A stretch of DNA of 64,000 nt from Limimaricola soesokkakensis (GTDB lineage Bacteria > Pseudomonadota > Alphaproteobacteria > Rhodobacterales > Rhodobacteraceae), in contig NZ_FWFY01000011.1 of NCBI RefSeq assembly GCF_900172345.1, positions 85,091 through 149,090 of the forward strand, written 5' to 3'. Within the stretch, counting starts at the first letter, position 1. Each line of letters begins with the position of its first letter. A program made the translations under genes and the position numbers. The notes below the pieces were generated by a model. It did no database searches. It was not told the origin of the DNA and saw only the letters and a program-made list of their open reading frames with translations. This document shows, one piece after another, positions 1 through 9,685 of this stretch.

Positions 1-875
1 GTCCAGCGCTCGCGCTCCATCGCGACCAGCACGGACTGCAGCCGTTCCTCGACCGAACGGTTGAGCTCTGCGCGTGTCCCCGGCCCGACAACGCCATCGA
101 CCATGAGACCGTTGCGGCTCTGGAAGTCGCGGACCGCTGCGACGAGCGCCTCGCCCATGACTGCGCTGCTCGTAGGAGCCAGATGGCCCATGGCAATCAG
201 CCGGTCGCGCAGCGCCACGACATCGGCACCACTGTCACCAGCTTCGATCTTGGCCTCCGAAAGGCGCGCGCCCCAGCCACCCGCATCCAAGGCGCGCTGC
301 AGTTCGGCGCGGGCCCGCATCAAACGGCCATATTCCGGCGATGCCGGCGCGAGGCCCCGCAGGAAGGCCACGGGATCGGCTTCAAGAAAGCTTGCCAGCG
401 TCTCGGCAGGATCGCGCAGCGGCACCTCGCGGCGGATCAACCCGACCACGCGACCGGGCTCGAGCATGCCGCTTTGGACATCCCGCGCGTACCGCAGAAA
501 GACCCGGGTCAGCTCGACATCCATCGCGGCGCGGTCCTCGGCGCTTCGCGCGGCGCGGAGCTTGCGGATCAAACCTTCCGGATCATAGCGCGACACCGGC
601 AGGCCGTGCGCGTCGGCATCGGCCAGTGCCGTCAGCAGGGCGTTGCGTCGGGCGATCGCGGCGGCATCGGCACCGGTCCAAATGCCCGTGAAGCCACGTG
701 CCCTGTAGCTGGGCGCGAGGTCGGACTGGCCGGCGACACTTTCGGCCACAGCCTGCCGGAACACGCTGACCTGGGCCTGTCCGGCAACGGGCTGCATGAC
801 ACCCAGCACGATACCGATGGGCAGGATCAGGTGGCGCAGATGGGTCATGAAGGGGGGACGGGACAGGGGCAACAT
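1..875 (-). CDS. YcbB-type L,D-transpeptidase, 3' end outside window
   Basis: Translation from 875 (ATG; an in-frame ATG at 848 is the alternative) gives a hydrophobic N-terminal export signal ending near VAGQAQ. An all-helical scaffold follows, then a peptidoglycan-binding type-1 module whose tell-tale segment is VRDFQSRNGLMVDGVVGPGT. This order is typical of periplasmic YcbB/LdtD-type murein L,D-transpeptidases, which make 3-3 cross-links. The catalytic YkuD domain with its Cys would lie beyond base 1, so activity cannot be judged here. Neither candidate start has a good ribosome-binding site. It is divergent from a DUF882 peptidase gene; in E. coli the homologues ycbB and ycbK are also neighbours, which supports both calls. 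Confidence 0.82.
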   Translation of the reverse strand, partial: MLPLSRPPFMTHLRHLILPIGIVLGVMQPVAGQAQVSVFRQAVAESVAGQSDLAPSYRARGFTGIWTGADAAAIARRNALLTALADADAHGLPVSRYDPEGLIRKLRAARSAEDRAAMDVELTRVFLRYARDVQSGMLEPGRVVGLIRREVPLRDPAETLASFLEADPVAFLRGLAPASPEYGRLMRARAELQRALDAGGWGARLSEAKIEAGDSGADVVALRDRLIAMGHLAPTSSAVMGEALVAAVRDFQSRNGLMVDGVVGPGTRAELNRSVEERLQSVLVAMERERW

Positions 876-1192
876 TAGACACCGTGGGTTCGGGACGGAT
901 CCGGACAGGACCTCTGGGAAGACATATGCACCGGTATTCTGCCCGGCCATCGGTTCGCCGATAAGAGCCTCGCGACGTGGCAAAAGCGCAGCAAATCGAC
1001 CGAACCGGGGCTCAACCGAGCGGCATTTGCGCAAGTTCCCGCCGATTGGGGCTTTCTTCACCATGTTATCCGATAACCACACTTGGTCGAGTCGTCCTCC
1101 CGTGCGATAGAGGGTCTGCATCTGGGGATGGATGGCAAAAAAATGTCCGTGAAAATGCGGACCCACAGGTAAGCGACGGGACAGGCGCTCAC
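876..1192. other. Divergent intergenic region, 317 bases, no gene seen
   Basis: The space between the divergent transpeptidase and DUF882 genes. I see no convincing coding frame in it. It must hold both promoters. The one clear structure is a short perfect palindrome at 1065-1077, listed separately. The end nearest the DUF882 gene is A-rich (about 1137-1155). Confidence 0.5.
1065..1077. promoter_or_regulatory. 13-bp palindrome GTTATCCGATAAC
   Basis: A perfect inverted repeat (GTTATC, one spacer base, GATAAC) about 115 bases before the DUF882 start and 190 before the transpeptidase start. It is seen directly. That it is an operator for a dimeric regulator is inference; the regulator is unknown. 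Confidence 0.3.
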
Positions 1193-1765
1193 ATGATTGA
1201 TAAAATTCGCTCGGCGGGCATGACCCGCCGCGGTCTCCTTGGCGCGTTTGCGGCCACGGCAGTCACCGCAGCACCCACCTACTCGAATGCGGCCGGCTTT
1301 CTGAGGCGCGCGGGCGATGTGCGCAGGCTTTCGATGTATTCGGAGCGGACCGGCGAAAAGATCGATACGATCTACTGGATCGAAGGCGAATACATCGCCG
1401 AGGCGATCCGCGAGATCAACGTCTTCATGCGCGACTGGCGCAACAACCAGATGATGGATATCGACACCCGCACCGTCGACATCATGGCCGCTAGCCACAG
1501 TCTGCTCGAAGTCAACGAACCCTACATGCTGCTGTCGGGCTACCGCTCGCCGGCCACCAACGCGATGCTGCGCAGCCGCTCCTCCGGTGTTGCCAAGAAC
1601 TCGCTCCACCTCAAGGGCCAGGCGGCCGACCTGCGGCTCTCGGGCCGTTCGGTGAGCCAGATGGCGCGCGCGGCAGCCGCTTGCAAGGCGGGCGGCGTCG
1701 GCAAGTATTCCGGCTCGAACTTTGTCCACATGGACTGCGGCCCGGTCCGCAGCTGGGGCAGCTGA
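1193..1765 (+). CDS. DUF882 / YcbK-like M15 peptidase, Tat-exported
   Basis: A 190-residue protein of the DUF882 (Peptidase_M15_2) family, presumed periplasmic murein peptidases. A twin-arginine signal (TRRGLLGAF, residues 11-19) precedes an Ala-rich stretch. The catalytic part has the family's zinc-site pattern: LSGYRSP at 114-120, His139 and Asp146 in HLKGQAADLR, and His179 in HMDCGP. The start at 1193 puts the twin-arginine motif at the N-terminus. A longer frame is open upstream to 977 but would bury the signal. Length is normal. It pairs with the divergent L,D-transpeptidase, pointing to a joint role in peptidoglycan remodelling. Confidence 0.88.
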   Translation: MIDKIRSAGMTRRGLLGAFAATAVTAAPTYSNAAGFLRRAGDVRRLSMYSERTGEKIDTIYWIEGEYIAEAIREINVFMRDWRNNQMMDIDTRTVDIMAASHSLLEVNEPYMLLSGYRSPATNAMLRSRSSGVAKNSLHLKGQAADLRLSGRSVSQMARAAAACKAGGVGKYSGSNFVHMDCGPVRSWGS

Positions 1766-1803
1766 GCCGACCCGAATTTCTGGACCTGCTGCACAGGTTT
1801 GAA

Positions 1804-1836
1804 GGGGCGTCCCGTTCGGGGCGCCTTCTTCGTTTC
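1804..1836 (+). terminator. Terminator after DUF882 gene
   Basis: A GC-rich hairpin (arms 1806-1813 and 1818-1825, one G-T pair) is followed by TTCTTCGTTT. It lies just before the end of the convergent LysR gene, so it may also overlap that gene's 3' processing region. Confidence 0.5.
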
Positions 1837-2731
1837 AACCCTCCGCGGCTTCGAGCCGCGCCGCGACCTCGGTGACCAGCCTGGCGACCCGTTCGACCCG
1901 GGCCGGCAACTCCCTGCCCCGGCGCCGCAGCAGCCACAGATCGCGGTGTCGCGGGTGGTCAAGTTCCGCCACGGCGACGCGGTCGCGATCAACGAATGCC
2001 TCGTACCCGCTGCGCGGCAGCAAGGTATAGCCGACACCTTGCGCGACCGGTGCGGGGATCTGACCGATCTGGTTGAGGAAGGCTCGGACGGCAAGCTGTT
2101 CGGCACCCCGGAAGTCCTTTGGGTAGTTCAGGGAAAACAGTTCCTCGGCATAGAGCCAGCCATCGGGATGAGCGATGAATCCCAGTTCCTCCAACGCCGC
2201 GAAGCGGGTATCGGTGACCCCGGCGGGCAACAGTAGGCACAACGCCTCGCGGCCGACCCGCTCTGCCTCCAACCGGGGATCGCCGGGCTTGTGATCGACC
2301 ACGCCGAGATCGAACCGCCCTTCGGCCACGCCGTCGATCACGCCCCGCAGTGGCATCGCCTCGAGCCGCAGGCGAAGTAGAGGCGCGGCGCCCAGCAGCG
2401 ACCAGAAAGCGGGCTGCAAGGCCATGGCAAAGCTGCCGGAACAGGCCACCGCCACCTCACCCGCCTCCGGATCATCAGCGCGGATGGCCTCGCGCAGCTG
2501 ACGCTCCTCCTCGCGCCGCGCGCGGGCCATGTCGAACACCGCCTCCCCGGCAGGTGTCAGCGTGAACCCCTTGCCCTGACGACTCAGCAAGGGCCGCCCG
2601 ATCTGGGCTTCGAGCTTGCGCAGATGCTGCGACACGCCGGGCTGGGTCATGTTCAGCCGGGCGGCGGCACGGGTGAAATGTCCGGTCTCGGCCAATGTGG
2701 CGAAGGTCTCCAGCCAAAGCGCATTCAACAC
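1835..2731 (-). CDS. LysR-family regulator (ArgP-like)
   Basis: A 298-residue LysR-type regulator with the usual length and layout. An N-terminal winged helix-turn-helix spans about residues 3-62 (TGHFTRAAARLNMTQPGVSQ), then a linker helix and a periplasmic-binding-like effector domain to the end. The start is GTG at 2731 with no strong ribosome-binding site; it puts the helix-turn-helix at the usual distance from the N-terminus. The helix-turn-helix and overall look are closest to ArgP/IciA-type members, but the effector cannot be told. It is divergent from the glyoxalase-like gene at 2831, the classic LysR arrangement, so that gene is its most likely target. Confidence 0.85.
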   Translation of the reverse strand: MLNALWLETFATLAETGHFTRAAARLNMTQPGVSQHLRKLEAQIGRPLLSRQGKGFTLTPAGEAVFDMARARREEERQLREAIRADDPEAGEVAVACSGSFAMALQPAFWSLLGAAPLLRLRLEAMPLRGVIDGVAEGRFDLGVVDHKPGDPRLEAERVGREALCLLLPAGVTDTRFAALEELGFIAHPDGWLYAEELFSLNYPKDFRGAEQLAVRAFLNQIGQIPAPVAQGVGYTLLPRSGYEAFVDRDRVAVAELDHPRHRDLWLLRRRGRELPARVERVARLVTEVAARLEAAEG

Positions 2732-2747
2732 GGTTCATCACTATGTG

Positions 2748-2772
2748 TTATCAAAAACATCTCGAATGATAA
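2748..2772. promoter_or_regulatory. Possible LysR-type operator
   Basis: TTATC at 2748-2752 and GATAA at 2768-2772 form an interrupted inverted repeat in the 99-base divergent gap between the LysR gene and the glyoxalase-like gene. Dyads with spacing of this kind are common LysR binding sites. The assignment rests only on position and symmetry. Confidence 0.35.
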
Positions 2773-2830
2773 TTTCTCAAGCGGCCTAGGCAAGCTTAAC
2801 TGTCTCTCATGCCTTATGATGGAGACCTGA

Positions 2831-3328
2831 GTGACACCCTATCCCAGAAGCTTTTCGCATATCGGCCTCTCGGTGCCGGATCTCGACGCCGCGCTGACCT
2901 TCTACCGTGACGTTCTCGGCCTCTACGTGATCATGGAGCCGACCGAAGTGGTCGAGGATGACAGCGATATCGGCCGCATGTGTACCGATGTGTTCGGGCC
3001 CGGCTGGAACCGGCTGCGGATCGCACATATGGCCACGGCCGACCGGATCGGGCTCGAGCTGTTCGAGATGGATGGCAACCGCGCCCCCGAGGACAATCTC
3101 GATTTTCGCCGTCACGGCACCTTTCACTTCGCGATCCAGGACCCGAATGTCGAAGGCCTGGTCGAACGGATCGTCGCCGCCGGTGGCAAGCAGCGGATGC
3201 CGATCCGCAAATACTTCCCGGGCGAGAAGCCCTACCGCATGTGCTATGTGGAGGACCCGTTCGGCATCGTGTTCGAGGTCTACAGCCACAGCTACGAGCT
3301 GACCTACTCGGCCGGCGCCTATAGCTGA
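2831..3328 (+). CDS. VOC/glyoxalase-superfamily metalloprotein
   Basis: A 165-residue single-module vicinal-oxygen-chelate protein made of two beta-alpha-beta-beta-beta units. Candidate metal ligands sit at the usual strand positions: His10 (FSHIGLSV), Glu76 or Glu79 (GLELFE), His99 (TFHFAI) and Glu149 (VFEVY). The start is GTG at 2831 behind a GGAGA at 2821. Members include lactoylglutathione lyase, ring-cleaving dioxygenases and resistance proteins; the sequence alone does not pick the substrate. It is divergent from a LysR regulator and ends before a strong shared terminator. Confidence 0.75.
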   Translation: MTPYPRSFSHIGLSVPDLDAALTFYRDVLGLYVIMEPTEVVEDDSDIGRMCTDVFGPGWNRLRIAHMATADRIGLELFEMDGNRAPEDNLDFRRHGTFHFAIQDPNVEGLVERIVAAGGKQRMPIRKYFPGEKPYRMCYVEDPFGIVFEVYSHSYELTYSAGAYS

Positions 3329-3359
3329 GGCTCCCGGCATCGGCATCGGGAGCGGAAAC

Positions 3360-3391
3360 GACAAGGGCCGCCCCGAAGGGCGGCCCTTGCA
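3360..3391. terminator. Bidirectional terminator between VOC gene and tig
   Basis: A 12-bp perfect stem (CAAGGGCCGCCC at 3362-3373, its complement at 3378-3389) with loop CGAA, placed between two convergent genes. It can serve both strands. Confidence 0.75.
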
Positions 3392-3411
3392 CGTTAAGAA
3401 GCGAGAGAGGC

Positions 3412-4740
3412 TCAGGCCTCGTCGTCGAGCGCCTCGACGGCCTTCTGGAGATCTTCCTTGGAAACCTCCTTCTCTTCGACCGTGGCCTGCTCGAAGATGT
3501 GGTCGATGACCTTGTCTTCGAAGATCGGGGCCTGGATCTGCTGGCGCATCTGCGGGTTCTGCTGAACGAACTCGAAGAACTGCCGCTCCTGGCCGCGATA
3601 CTGCCGCGCCTGGTTGAGGATCGCCTGGGTCAGCTCCTGGTCGGTGACCTTGACGTCGGCCTTCTGGCCGATCTCGGCCAGCAGAAGACCCAGCTTCACG
3701 CGACGCTCGGCGAGCTTCACGTGCTCCTCGGTCGGTTCGATCTTGCCGTGGTCGTGGCCGTGATCCTCGGGGTGCTCTTCGTGGTAGAGCTGATGCGCGA
3801 TCTGGTTCGCCTCGGCTTCGACGAGGCTCGGCGGCAGGTCGAACGAGACCTTCTCGTCGAGGATGTCGAGCAGCTTGCGCTTGGCAACCGCGCGCGAGGC
3901 ACCGGAATACTCGGCCTCGAGACGCTCGGCGATCTGCGCCTTCAGGGAGGCGAGATCCTCGGCGCCGAACTTCTTCGCCAGCTCGTCGTCGATCTCGGCC
4001 TTCTGCGGGGCCTTCACCGCCTTGACCTTGCACTCGAACACGGCGGCTTTGCCGGCGAGGTTCTTGGCCTGGTAGTCCTCGGGGAAGTTGACCTCGACGT
4101 TCTTGTCGTCGCCGGCCTTCACGCCCTTCAGACCATCCTCGAAGCCGGGGATGAAGGAGTTGGAGCCGAGCACCAGCGGGTAGTCCTCGGCGGCGCCGCC
4201 TTCAAAGGCTTCGCCGTCGATCTTGCCCACGAAGTCGATCACGACCTGGTCGCCCTCTTCGGCGGCGCCGTCCTTGTCTTCGAAGTTCTGCGCGGTCTCG
4301 GCGAGGTTGCCCAGCGCTTCGTCGATCGCGGCGTCGTCGGCCGAGACCTTCAGACGCTCGATCGAGATGTCCGAGAAATCGGTCTCGGGGATCTCGGGCA
4401 GCTTCTCGTAGGAGACGGTGACTTCGACGTCGTCGCCTTCCTTCCAATCGTCATTGGCCATCTTCACCTCTGGCTGCATCGCCGGGCGATCGCCGCTTTC
4501 CTCGAGGTGGTTCGACAGCGCGCCGTCGATGCTCTCCTGCATGGCTTCGCCGAGCACGCGCGGGCCGAACTGCTTTTTCAGCAGCGACAGCGGCACCTTG
4601 CCCTTGCGGAAGCCCTTCATGGCGACCTCGGGCTGGGCTTCGACCAGCTTTTCCTGGACCTTGGCGTCCAGTTCGGCGGCGGGCAGCGTGATCTTGTAGC
4701 CGCGCTTGAGGCCGTCGTTGAGGGTCTCGGTGACCTGCAT
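3412..4740 (-). CDS. tig: Trigger factor
   Basis: A 442-residue ribosome-associated chaperone and peptidyl-prolyl isomerase that meets nascent chains at the exit tunnel. The N-terminal ribosome-binding domain carries the signature [12 protein letters not shown] (about residues 43-54). An FKBP-type domain follows around residues 150-240, then the helical C-terminal arms, which end in an acidic tail. The length is normal for the family. The start at 4740 is preceded by AAAGGA. It lies 28 bases downstream of a tRNA-Leu gene on the same strand, so it may be read from the tRNA promoter. A strong hairpin follows the stop. Confidence 0.96.
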   Translation of the reverse strand: MQVTETLNDGLKRGYKITLPAAELDAKVQEKLVEAQPEVAMKGFRKGKVPLSLLKKQFGPRVLGEAMQESIDGALSNHLEESGDRPAMQPEVKMANDDWKEGDDVEVTVSYEKLPEIPETDFSDISIERLKVSADDAAIDEALGNLAETAQNFEDKDGAAEEGDQVVIDFVGKIDGEAFEGGAAEDYPLVLGSNSFIPGFEDGLKGVKAGDDKNVEVNFPEDYQAKNLAGKAAVFECKVKAVKAPQKAEIDDELAKKFGAEDLASLKAQIAERLEAEYSGASRAVAKRKLLDILDEKVSFDLPPSLVEAEANQIAHQLYHEEHPEDHGHDHGKIEPTEEHVKLAERRVKLGLLLAEIGQKADVKVTDQELTQAILNQARQYRGQERQFFEFVQQNPQMRQQIQAPIFEDKVIDHIFEQATVEEKEVSKEDLQKAVEALDDEA

Positions 4741-4768
4741 CTGTCGTCCTTTTCTCAGTCGTGTTTCT

Positions 4769-4853
4769 TGGTGCGGGTGAAGGGACTCGAACCCCCACGC
4801 CTTGCGGCGCCAGAACCTAAATCTGGTGCGTCTACCAGTTCCGCCACACCCGC
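4769..4853 (-). tRNA. tRNA-Leu (anticodon TAG)
   Basis: Read on the minus strand, the sequence folds as a class II tRNA of 85 bases. The acceptor GCGGGTG pairs with CACCCGC and an encoded CCA lies at 4771-4769. There is a long variable arm (GGCGCCGCAAGGCG) and a T-arm GGGGGTTCGAGTCCC. The anticodon stem is closed by CCAGA/TCTGG with loop TTTAGGT, giving anticodon TAG (reads CUA/CUG). It sits immediately upstream of tig. Confidence 0.95.
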
Positions 4854-4957
4854 ATGTCTCTCATGGGGAGCGGAACGGCCCCCCGGAAATCTCGGCGCTG
4901 TCTAGCAAAGCCCGAAGCGGCGCGCCACGGGAAAAAATGCGGACTGCCGCAGCGGCC

Positions 4958-6439
4958 TCAAAGTTCCATTTCGCGCATCACGGCGGGCAGCATCTCGGGC
5001 AGGTCCTCGGCGATCAGCCCCGGGCCGAAACGGCGCGCCGTCTCGACATGCAGCCATGCTGCCTCCTGCCCCGCGGCGAAACCGTCGCGTCCGCGCGCCA
5101 TCAGCCCCGCCGCGATCCCGGCCAGCACGTCGCCCGCCCCTGCGGTGGCGAGCCATGGCGCGGCGCGGCCATGAACCGCGGCATTGATCACCGCGCGCCC
5201 ATCGGGTGCCGCGATCACCGTATCCGGTCCCTTGAGCAGCACCGTGCAACCCAACCGCCCCGCCGCCTCACGCGCCGCATCGAGCCGCGAGTAGGCTGGG
5301 CCGTTTGCGACCGGCCCACTCATGCGATTGGCGATGTCAGGCACCAGACGCGCGAATTCGCCATCATGCGGCGTGAGCAGGCATCCCTCATGCAGCGCAT
5401 CCCGCAGAGCCGCATCCCCGGCCACGAGCGTGAGCGCGTCGGCGTCGAGCACCGTTGACCGCCCCGCCGCCAGCGCCTGCGCCACCAGTTCGCCTTCGCG
5501 CGGGCCGGTCCCGAGACCCGGGCCGAGCAGAAGCGCGTTCAGCCTGGAATCCTCCAGCAGTCGCTTCAGCGCCTCCGCATCCCGCAGCGACCGCAGCATG
5601 ATCGCGTCCAGCCGGGCCGCGTTTTCCTGTAGGGCCGCGGGCGGGCAGGCCAGCGTCACCAGCCCCGCACCGATCCTGAGCGCCGCCCGCGCCGCCATGC
5701 GCGCCGCGCCGCCGCGCCCCACCCCGCCGGACAGCACCAGCGCGTGGCCGTGACCGTATTTGTGACCTGCCCGCTTGCCGAGCCGCTCAGGTCTGCGGGT
5801 GAGCCTGACGCTCCCGCCCTCTTCCGGGAGGCCGATGCTGCGAATATCCAGCGCGCCGCAACGGGCCGGGCCTTCGGCAAGAATATGGCCGCGCTTCGGT
5901 GTGTGAAAGCTCACCGTGAGATCGGCGTCGAAGCATCGTTCGCCGATCACCCGCCCGCTGTCGGAACACAAGCCGGATGGCAGGTCGATCGCCAGCACCC
6001 GCTGCGCCCCGGCCGCCAGCACCCGGTCGAACTCGAGACCGAGCGGCCGCGCAAGCCCGATACCGAACAGCGCATCGACCACGAGGTCGGCTCCCCCGAC
6101 CGACTCCCCTGCCCTTTCCCACTCCTCGGTGGCCCCCATTTCCGACCAAAGCCGCGCCTGCCCGGCGGCATCCGCATGACGCGCCGGGGCGAGCGCGTGG
6201 AGCCGGACCGTCCAGCCGCGTATTGCCAGTTGCCGTGCCACCGCATAGCCGTCACCGCCATTGCCGCCCGGCCCGCACAGCACGCAGGCACGCCCTCCGG
6301 ATGAGAGCTGCGGCCAATGCTCGAACAGCGCGGCGATTACGGCGGCCCCCGCCCGTTCCATGAGCACCGCGCCCGGCGTGCCGCCTGCAATCGCCCGCGC
6401 TTCTGCATCGCGCATTTCACTGGCAGTCAGAACCGCCAT
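4958..6439 (-). CDS. nnr: Bifunctional NAD(P)HX epimerase/dehydratase
   Basis: Repairs hydrated NAD(P)H: the N-terminal YjeF_N half epimerises R-NAD(P)HX and the C-terminal ribokinase-like half dehydrates S-NAD(P)HX using ADP. The N-half shows CVLCGPGGNGGDGYAVARQL. The C-half ends with the GAGDVLAGIAAGLMARG block that holds the catalytic Asp. I chose the ATG at 6439, which begins MAVLTASEMRDAEARA as expected for the family, giving 493 residues. An upstream GTG at 6517 (519 residues) is possible but would run across the probable glnB control region. The gene is divergent from glnB. Confidence 0.92.
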   Translation of the reverse strand: MAVLTASEMRDAEARAIAGGTPGAVLMERAGAAVIAALFEHWPQLSSGGRACVLCGPGGNGGDGYAVARQLAIRGWTVRLHALAPARHADAAGQARLWSEMGATEEWERAGESVGGADLVVDALFGIGLARPLGLEFDRVLAAGAQRVLAIDLPSGLCSDSGRVIGERCFDADLTVSFHTPKRGHILAEGPARCGALDIRSIGLPEEGGSVRLTRRPERLGKRAGHKYGHGHALVLSGGVGRGGAARMAARAALRIGAGLVTLACPPAALQENAARLDAIMLRSLRDAEALKRLLEDSRLNALLLGPGLGTGPREGELVAQALAAGRSTVLDADALTLVAGDAALRDALHEGCLLTPHDGEFARLVPDIANRMSGPVANGPAYSRLDAAREAAGRLGCTVLLKGPDTVIAAPDGRAVINAAVHGRAAPWLATAGAGDVLAGIAAGLMARGRDGFAAGQEAAWLHVETARRFGPGLIAEDLPEMLPAVMREMEL

Positions 6440-6523
6440 CCCGTCGAGACTGCTCACGGAACGAGCGGTTTCAGGGGCGTCGGCCGGGCCAGACTTTTCA
6501 AACTGCATCGAATACACCCATCA

Positions 6524-6990
<467 letters not shown>

Positions 6991-7052
6991 GCCGCGCGCC
7001 GCGGGGGGCGACCCCTTTTCACGAACACGAGATAAACAAGGAAAGCATTGAG

Positions 7053-8459
7053 ATGGACAGCTCCAAGCTTCTGAAGATGATGAAGGACGAGGAGGTCGAA
7101 TACGTCGACATCCGTTTCACCGACCCCAAGGGCAAGCTGCAGCACGTCACCGTGGTCGCCGACCTCGTCGACGAGGACTTCCTCGAGGAAGGCTTCATGT
7201 TCGACGGCTCCTCGATCGCCGGCTGGAAGTCGATCGACCAGTCCGACATGAAGCTGATGCCGGCCAATGACAGCGCCTATATCGACCCGTTCTACGCCGA
7301 GAAGACGCTGTGCCTCCATTGCACCGTGGTCGAGCCCGACACCGGCGAGCCCTATGACCGCGACCCGCGCGGCACCGCGTTGAAGGCCGAAGCCTACCTG
7401 AAGTCGAGCGGCATCGGCGACACCGCCTATATGGGCCCCGAGGCCGAGTTCTTCATCTTCGACGACGTCCGCTTCGCCGTGACCTCGAACAAGGTCTCCT
7501 TCTCGGTCGACGCGATCGACGGCGCCTGGAACACCGACACCGAGTACGAGGTCGGCAACACCGGCCACCGTCCGGGCGTCAAGGGCGGCTACTTCCCGGT
7601 CAACCCGATCGACGACGCGCAGGACATGCGTGGCGAGATGCTCTCGACCATGAAGCGCATGGGCATGAAGGTCGACAAGCACCACCATGAGGTGGCGTCG
7701 TGCCAGCACGAGCTGGGCCTGATCTTCGGAACCCTGACGCACCAAGCCGACGAGATCCAGAAGTACAAGTACGTGATCCACAACGTGGCCCAGGCCTACG
7801 GCAAGTCGGCGACCTTCATGCCGAAGCCGATCTCGGGCGACAACGGCTCGGGCATGCACGTCAACATGTCGATCTGGAAGGACGGCAAGCCGCTCTTCGC
7901 CGGCGACAAGTATGCCGATCTCAGCCAGGAAGCGCTCTACTTCATCGGCGGCATCCTGAAGCACGCCAAGGCGCTCAACGCGATTACCAACCCGACCACC
8001 AACAGCTACAAGCGCCTGATCCCGGGCTTCGAAGCCCCGGTGCTGCGTGCCTATTCTGCCCGCAACCGTTCGGGCTGCGTCCGGATCCCGTGGTCCGAGA
8101 GCCCGAAGGCCAAGCGCGTCGAGGCCCGTTTCCCTGATCCGGCCGCGAACCCCTACCTCGCCTTCTCGGCACTGCTGATGGCCGGCCTCGACGGCATCAA
8201 GAACAAGATCGATCCGGGCCCGTCCTCGGACAAGGACCTCTACGACCTGCCGCCCGAAGAGCTGGCGCAGATCCCGACGGTCTGTGGTTCGCTGCGCGAG
8301 GCGCTCGAGGCGCTGGAAGCCGATCACGAGTTCCTGCTTGCCGGTGACGTGTTCACCCGCGACCAGCTCGAAGGCTACATGGCGCTCAAGTGGGAAGAGG
8401 TCTACGCCTACGAGCACACGCCGCACCCGGTCGAGTACAAGCTCTACTACAGCTGCTGA
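7053..8459 (+). CDS. glnA: Glutamine synthetase type I
   Basis: Makes glutamine from glutamate, ammonia and ATP as a dodecamer in the cytosol. The 468-residue length fits class I-beta. The signature [14 protein letters not shown] lies near residue 48, the ATP-binding loop is [18 protein letters not shown] (about 258-275), and the adenylylation tyrosine is Tyr397 in DKDLYDLP. Presence of that site implies control by a GlnE adenylyltransferase that is not in this window. It is the second gene of the glnBA operon and is followed by a clear terminator. Confidence 0.98.
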   Translation: MDSSKLLKMMKDEEVEYVDIRFTDPKGKLQHVTVVADLVDEDFLEEGFMFDGSSIAGWKSIDQSDMKLMPANDSAYIDPFYAEKTLCLHCTVVEPDTGEPYDRDPRGTALKAEAYLKSSGIGDTAYMGPEAEFFIFDDVRFAVTSNKVSFSVDAIDGAWNTDTEYEVGNTGHRPGVKGGYFPVNPIDDAQDMRGEMLSTMKRMGMKVDKHHHEVASCQHELGLIFGTLTHQADEIQKYKYVIHNVAQAYGKSATFMPKPISGDNGSGMHVNMSIWKDGKPLFAGDKYADLSQEALYFIGGILKHAKALNAITNPTTNSYKRLIPGFEAPVLRAYSARNRSGCVRIPWSESPKAKRVEARFPDPAANPYLAFSALLMAGLDGIKNKIDPGPSSDKDLYDLPPEELAQIPTVCGSLREALEALEADHEFLLAGDVFTRDQLEGYMALKWEEVYAYEHTPHPVEYKLYYSC

Positions 8460-8487
8460 TCGTTTCAGCCGCCATTTCAAGACCATG

Positions 8488-8516
8488 CGGGGCGCCAATC
8501 GGCGCCCCGTTTGCGT
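8488..8516 (+). terminator. Terminator after glnA
   Basis: Perfect 8-bp GC stem (GGGGCGCC at 8489-8496, GGCGCCCC at 8501-8508) with loop AATC, followed by GTTTGCGTTG. Confidence 0.7.
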
Positions 8517-8714
8517 TGCGATTGCGCTGGGTCGAGCACCAAGGCGCCGCGTAGCGCCACGTATCAGGGCCGAATTGCGGCGGCGAGAGGGCAGTTCCGG
8601 CGTCGCGATCTTGCTAATTCCCCGGTTCGCGCTCAGCGGGAACACAATTCCTAAACATGGATGAAAGGAACCACTCACGCGGCCCACGTGCCGACTCATC
8701 TTGGAGACCGGTCC

Positions 8715-9569
8715 ATGCCAGACCCGATCACCAGTACCGTTGCCCAGCTTCTGTTCCGCGCCGCTCCCGAACTCGACTTCCCCAACCTGGTCGACGACCT
8801 GCGCACGGCGCTCAACGACGGTCCTGCACGCGAATGCGGGCTGAACTGGGATCACGAGGACGTCGCCGTCTTCGACCTCGACAACGCCCGCATCATCCTT
8901 GCCTACACACAGATGCTTCCCGGCCGGTACGCCGCCTGCCTGTCAATCGGCGTCGGCGCCGCCGAGAGCGGTGATTGCCAGGTCGGCATCGCGAGCCACC
9001 AGGGCACGATCACCCGACTGCTCGCCGACCGGATCAACGCGCGCTTCATGTCCGACCGGATGCTATGGAAGACCAGCCCCCGCGCGGCCAGCGTCGAGAT
9101 GATCGACGCGATGATCGACGAGCTGCCCGGTCTCGACCCGGCCCGGCCGGGGCTGCATACCACCGAGCACGAGATCGACCGGATGCTGGCCCGCTTCGAC
9201 GCCGAGACCGCGGAGCAGGTCTCCGAACTGGCGCCCGAAGTGCCGGAAACACGCCCGCTGCGACCGCGTCGGCCCGAACGCCCGAGCTACCGCACCGAAC
9301 GGCCGAAGCTGCGCACTTCGGCCGAGCGGGTACGGCCGGCCAACGACATGCCAGCGGCCGCGCATCCGATGGTCGAGGAGATGCAGCGCATCCGCGAGGC
9401 GCTGGAGCCCACCCAGGACGAGGCCCGGGCAGAGCGTCGGCCGCGCAGCATCCTCGGGCTGTCGCTGCCGGGACTGCGCAAGCGCTCCAACAGCGCCGCG
9501 GTGGCGGGGGTGATCCTGACACTGGGCGCGCATGGCGCGGCGCTGGGCCCGGTGCTCCCCGGAATCTGA
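8715..9569 (+). CDS. Unrecognised protein with C-terminal hydrophobic segment
   Basis: A 284-residue protein that I do not recognise. The start at 8715 follows TTGGAGA with good spacing; an upstream ATG at 8661 is weaker. Residues 1 to about 150 look like a folded alpha/beta domain (FPNLVDDLRTALN, VAVFDLDNARIILAYTQ, CQVGIASHQGTITRLLADRI). Residues about 160-250 are charged, rich in Pro, Arg and Glu, and probably disordered. The end is a hydrophobic stretch (AAVAGVILTLGAHGAALGPVL) that could be a tail anchor. It sits between glnA and purB with its own ribosome-binding site. Codon use matches the neighbours. No function is offered. Confidence 0.7.
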   Translation: MPDPITSTVAQLLFRAAPELDFPNLVDDLRTALNDGPARECGLNWDHEDVAVFDLDNARIILAYTQMLPGRYAACLSIGVGAAESGDCQVGIASHQGTITRLLADRINARFMSDRMLWKTSPRAASVEMIDAMIDELPGLDPARPGLHTTEHEIDRMLARFDAETAEQVSELAPEVPETRPLRPRRPERPSYRTERPKLRTSAERVRPANDMPAAAHPMVEEMQRIREALEPTQDEARAERRPRSILGLSLPGLRKRSNSAAVAGVILTLGAHGAALGPVLPGI

Positions 9570-9685
9570 CCCCTAGCGGTCGGGGGCGCCCGGACAGTGC
9601 CGCCGGGTCATCCTGCGACCTTGTATGCTCGTCCCCATGCCCCTATGACCCCGGCGTACCCTTCCCCGATCCGAAGAGAGCGCCG

